Shown here piece after piece: positions 60,820-64,000 of a stretch of 64,000 nucleotides of DNA. Position numbers and translations under genes: made by a program. This DNA is from DASRQK01 sp040392005 (lineage in GTDB: Bacteria > Bacteroidota > Bacteroidia > Sphingobacteriales > Sphingobacteriaceae): positions 1-64,000 of the forward strand of contig JBEBWT010000004.1 of the NCBI GenBank assembly GCA_040392005.1, in the 5' to 3' direction. Under the pieces are notes generated by a model. The model ran no database searches. It worked only from the letters and a program-made list of their open reading frames with translations, and was not told the origin of the DNA. Within the stretch, counting starts at the first letter, position 1, and every line of letters starts with the position of its first letter.

Positions 60820-62606
60820 AACCAATCTGGAAATGGACTTTAGGAATCCTGGGGGGACTGCTCCTCTTGATACTGGCTGCGGGCTGGTACCTGAGCAGGC
60901 ACTGGAAACCGCTCCTGGACGCACAGATCAAGGAAGTTGTACTTTCGGCTACCGACAGTCTGTACAGGGTGGAATACGAAGATCTTTCACTGAACCTGTT
61001 CACCGGCAGTGCCCGTCTGAAAAACTTCAGGTTGATTTCCGACACGGCCGTTTATGCCCGTCTTGAAAATCAGATGAAGGCGCCGGATAATCGTTTTGAA
61101 GCGATCGTGGCCCTGCTGAGGGTTAGGGGGCTTGATATCCGGAAGGCCGTATTTTCCAAAGAGATGGATATTTCGGGGATTCTCGTGGATACGCCGAGGG
61201 TAATCCTCACCAATAAATATCACCTGTACAACGATACCATTGTACAGGAACAGGTGGACGATGCCGGATTTTTGGGTGCATTGAAGGCGATCCGGATCGG
61301 AACCGTGGGGATTTCCGGGATCCACTTCACTTTTGACAAATTAGAGGATTCCGCCAAAACACGCAATGAGTTCAAAAATGTGCAGTTGAGGGTGGATGAT
61401 ATCCTGATTGATTCTGCGGCCAGAAAGGATCCCAGCCGTTTTTTTTATACGCGTTCCATCGCCCTGGACATGGGCGGGTATCATCTGGAGATTCCGGATT
61501 CGCATTATAATCTGGCCTTCGACAGTTTATATATACGGACGGATCAGCAAAAGCTGGTCCTGCAAGGTTTGAAATATGCGCCACGGATCAGTAAGCAGGA
61601 GTTTTACCGGGAGCTGGGTTATGCCAAAGATATCACTCAACTCTGGTTTGAGGAATTGACCTTTCAGGAGCTGGATCTGGCCCGGTTCATGCGTTCGCAG
61701 CGGATCCGGGCCGGGAAATTGTATGTCACCGGGGGGACCGTGGATGTTTCCAATGATCTCCGGTATCCTCGCAGGCCGACGAGCAAGATCGGCAAGTCCC
61801 CGCACCAGCAATTGATGAAGCTGAATCATCCGGTCAAGATCGACAGCATATATGTGGACAAGGTGGATATCAGTTATGCTGAAACCAGTGGAAAATACCT
61901 TAAAGAAGGGAAAATAACTTTTGAACGCACACATGGTTGGCTGGCCAACGTGACCAATGACTCGATTTCACTACGGGCCGATCAGATCATGAAAGCTGAC
62001 CTGACGACCTACCTGATGAATCAGGGGAAACTGAATGCCCAATTTACTTTTGACATGTTTGACAAGCAGGGCGCCTTTACTTATAAGGGGACGTTAGGCC
62101 CCATGAATGGCAAATCCCTGAACCGCATTCTCACACCGCTGCTTAGTGCCAAAGTTGAAAATGCCAGTATCAAAGGGGTGCGCTTCGATATGCAGGGCAA
62201 TGATTACCGCAACTGGGGTACATTCTGGTTCGATTATGATGATCTGAAAATTGCTGTGCTGAACACAGATGACGACGGCAGTACATCCAAGAAAAAGCTG
62301 GTGTCCTTTCTGGCCAATGAGTTGCTGCTCAACAGCAGCAATCCGAATGAAAAAGGAGTTTATCTGGTGGGGAAAATCAGTTACCGGCGTCCGCATGAGT
62401 ATTCATTCTTCAAAACGCTCTGGAAGAGCTTGCTGGAAGGCATCAAGCAGACGGCAGGTATCAGCAAGGAAAGGGAAGCACGCTTAATGAATACAGCAGA
62501 TAAAGCCGTCACGATCAAGGAAAAAGCGGGTGACGTCATTCATTCGATCTTCCGGAAACGGGAAAAGGACGAGGGGAAACAGAATGATGGCCAGGAGCAG
62601 GATTAG
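60816..62606 (+). CDS. AsmA-like membrane-anchored protein
   Basis: The 596-residue protein has a single N-terminal transmembrane helix (WTLGILGGLLLLILAAGWYLS) and a long beta-rich periplasmic part beginning VLSATDSLYRVEYEDLSLNL, which is typical of AsmA/DUF748-type proteins that may carry lipids between membranes. The last 60 residues are basic and helical (LMNTADKAVTIKEKAGDVI), which is unusual for this place. It overlaps rsgA by four bases (ATGA) and is thus likely translationally coupled to it. The substrate is unknown. Confidence 0.8.
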   Translation: MKPIWKWTLGILGGLLLLILAAGWYLSRHWKPLLDAQIKEVVLSATDSLYRVEYEDLSLNLFTGSARLKNFRLISDTAVYARLENQMKAPDNRFEAIVALLRVRGLDIRKAVFSKEMDISGILVDTPRVILTNKYHLYNDTIVQEQVDDAGFLGALKAIRIGTVGISGIHFTFDKLEDSAKTRNEFKNVQLRVDDILIDSAARKDPSRFFYTRSIALDMGGYHLEIPDSHYNLAFDSLYIRTDQQKLVLQGLKYAPRISKQEFYRELGYAKDITQLWFEELTFQELDLARFMRSQRIRAGKLYVTGGTVDVSNDLRYPRRPTSKIGKSPHQQLMKLNHPVKIDSIYVDKVDISYAETSGKYLKEGKITFERTHGWLANVTNDSISLRADQIMKADLTTYLMNQGKLNAQFTFDMFDKQGAFTYKGTLGPMNGKSLNRILTPLLSAKVENASIKGVRFDMQGNDYRNWGTFWFDYDDLKIAVLNTDDDGSTSKKKLVSFLANELLLNSSNPNEKGVYLVGKISYRRPHEYSFFKTLWKSLLEGIKQTAGISKEREARLMNTADKAVTIKEKAGDVIHSIFRKREKDEGKQNDGQEQD

Positions 62607-62677
62607 GATCGGGTGGGAATAAGATCGGGCAACCCGTCTATCCCAGAGCTACCAGCCTGACACATAGGGTTTCCCGC

Positions 62678-63445
62678 CTATCTCAGCTCCAGCACCACGG
62701 GGCAATGATCTGAATGCACCGCCTGGGGCAGTATTCTGGCCGATTTGATCTGTGGGGACAACGCCTCCGTGACCATATTATAATCAATACGCCATCCCAG
62801 ATTTCTTGCCCGGGCACCGGCGCGGTAGCTCCACCAGGTATAGTGATGGGGATCCGGATTGAGGTGCCGGAACGAATCGGTATATCCGGAATTGATAAAG
62901 TTTTCCATCCATTCCCGTTCTGCCGGCAGGAATCCGGAAGTATTTGCATTGGATTTCGGGTTGTGGATATCGATGGCCCGGTGACAGATGTTATAATCCC
63001 CGCTGATCACCAGCCTGGGGCTTTCCAGCCGGAGTCTATCGGTATAAAACTGAAAATCGTCCAGGAATCTGTATTTGAAATCCTGCCGGATATCGCCGGT
63101 AGTCCCCGAAGGGAAATACACGCTCATCACCGAAAAATCTTCAAAGTCTGCCCGGATCATCCGGCCTTCATCGTCGTAATCTTTGTGGCCGCAGCCGTAG
63201 GTGACTTTTTGGGGTGTTTTTTTGGTCAGGATGGCGGTACCGCTATACCCCTTTTTCTGGGCTGGGTACCAGTAATGTTCGTATCCAAGCGACTCGATCA
63301 GCGCCAGCTCCAACGGGAACTGGTCCGGGCTGGCTTTGATTTCCTGCAAACAAACGACATCCGGGGCTTCCGTTTGCAGCCAGAGCAGCCAGTCCTTGCG
63401 CAGGGCGGCCCGGATACCATTGACATTGTAGCTGATGATTTTCAT
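62678..63445 (-). CDS. xth: Exodeoxyribonuclease III (AP endonuclease)
   Basis: The 255-residue enzyme is of the ExoIII/APE1 type and cuts at abasic sites. The active-site residues are in YNVNGIRAALRK (Asn), CLQEIKA (metal Glu), the GDYNICH stretch (Asp/Asn), and VHSDHCPVVLEL (Asp-His) near the C-terminus. Length is normal. Its ATG overlaps the stop of the cyclophilin gene (ATGA), so both are in one transcription unit. Confidence 0.95.
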   Translation of the reverse strand: MKIISYNVNGIRAALRKDWLLWLQTEAPDVVCLQEIKASPDQFPLELALIESLGYEHYWYPAQKKGYSGTAILTKKTPQKVTYGCGHKDYDDEGRMIRADFEDFSVMSVYFPSGTTGDIRQDFKYRFLDDFQFYTDRLRLESPRLVISGDYNICHRAIDIHNPKSNANTSGFLPAEREWMENFINSGYTDSFRHLNPDPHHYTWWSYRAGARARNLGWRIDYNMVTEALSPQIKSARILPQAVHSDHCPVVLELR

Positions 63446-64000
63446 ATTTCCGGGATGCTGACCTCTTTGGGCCGGAACAGATCAAAAAAACGGACAAAAA
63501 CATCATTCTTTGGTTTCAGTCCGGCCAACTGACGTATCACGTTGATACTTTCCCGTCTGTTGAGCAGGTACATTTCCATTTGCTGGTTTTCAAGCGGCCG
63601 GTCATACTGATCAGTGGGGACAGCGGCGATGCTGTCAATCAATTCTATGCCCAGCACCAGCTCTCCAAATACCGTATAATTCTGATCCAGATGGGGCACC
63701 CCTCCCAGTGTACGGTAAACCTGGCGATGGGCTTCCGGGATCTTTCGCCCCCCCAAACGCATGACCTCCAGACTGTCCAGGCCGGCATCTGTAAACGTCC
63801 TGCCATGTACCAGGTAAAACTGGGTAGAACTGGAGGCCTTCTCGGGATTATTATCCCTGGCTGCAGCCAATGACCCTTTTTTGTGGAACAGATCCGGGCT
63901 GAATTCGGCGGGCACCCGATAATCCAATCCACCACTGCCCAATCGCCGGCCTGCTTCGGCCCCTTTGGAATCGGGGTCTCCTCCCTGTATCATAAAGTTT
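63442..64000 (-). CDS. Cyclophilin-type peptidyl-prolyl isomerase, C-terminal part (cut by window end)
   Basis: The frame is open to the window end (residues before FMIQGGDP lie outside). About 185 residues show the cyclophilin core: FMIQGGDP, KKGSLAAARDNNPEKASSS and STQFYLVHG (the two segments around the active-site Gln-Phe), and TVFGELVLGIELIDSIAAV. The C-terminus has about 50 extra residues (LLNRRESINVIRQLAGLKP). The protein catalyses proline isomerisation; whether it has a signal peptide cannot be seen. It overlaps xth by four bases. Confidence 0.93.
   Translation of the reverse strand, partial: NFMIQGGDPDSKGAEAGRRLGSGGLDYRVPAEFSPDLFHKKGSLAAARDNNPEKASSSTQFYLVHGRTFTDAGLDSLEVMRLGGRKIPEAHRQVYRTLGGVPHLDQNYTVFGELVLGIELIDSIAAVPTDQYDRPLENQQMEMYLLNRRESINVIRQLAGLKPKNDVFVRFFDLFRPKEVSIPEI

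Noticed and set aside
1..64000. CRISPR arrays, tRNA or rRNA genes, insertion sequences, prophage
   Set aside because: No spaced repeats, no cloverleaf in the gaps, no transposase or phage genes were seen; the gene content is chromosomal core with a few decayed loci.

Overview
The window comes from the chromosome of a member of the Bacteroidota. The evidence is gene content: a short NuoG without the molybdopterin half, an ExbB-ExbD-ExbD-TonB-PstS-TPR locus, an OmpA protein with a calcium-type repeat, GLPGLI and TonB-receptor remnants, a TolB-like propeller protein and a DUF4625 lipoprotein. The promoters agree: many start regions carry TAnnTTTG elements, sometimes with TTTG 17-21 bases upstream, and Shine-Dalgarno sequences are often weak. 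Base composition is moderate and similar throughout. A saprospirian or chitinophagal lineage is plausible but cannot be fixed by eye.

Layout. 1-1831: the 3' end of uvrA, a tiny basic protein, and two decayed genes (a universal stress protein and an AAA/DUF4143 ATPase). 1844-12745 (mostly minus): rarA, a C5-pathway haem cluster hemA-hemCD(fused)-hemB-hemL, a conserved protein of unknown function, a phosphohexomutase and a crotonase-family protein. 12798-26768 (mostly plus): purD, a secreted S15 peptidase, a DUF4625 lipoprotein (minus), a propeller protein, a GLPGLI/TonB-receptor deletion chimera, a Fic protein lacking the catalytic histidine, trmB, dnaG, a YraN nuclease-like protein, a glutaminyl cyclase lipoprotein and a TrkH/TrkA potassium uptake pair.

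26825-39855 (minus): a complete 14-gene nuoA-N operon for respiratory complex I. 40045-46066 (minus): the energy-transduction operon exbB-exbD-exbD-tonB-small membrane protein-pstS-like-TPR, ended by a clear terminator. 46508-49207: a SUI1/YciH factor, metK preceded by a promoter and a SAM-II-like riboswitch candidate, and fabD. 49322-55666 (minus): an M16 protease, an OmpA-family porin-like protein with promoter and terminator, a PiT phosphate transporter with its DUF47 partner behind a Pho-box-like repeat, a PhoR-like histidine kinase and a phosphatidylserine decarboxylase. 55730-64000: a YwqK-repeat secreted protein, polA, rsgA, an AsmA-like protein, exodeoxyribonuclease III and a cyclophilin cut by the window edge.

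Most of the window is housekeeping. The parts most worth a second look are the metK leader RNA, the Pho-box-like element replacing the -33 site of the phosphate transport operon, three genes whose -7 element sits 4-5 bases before ATG (possible leaderless mRNAs), the Fic protein with glutamine at the histidine position and operator-like repeats in its promoter, and three deletion relics.
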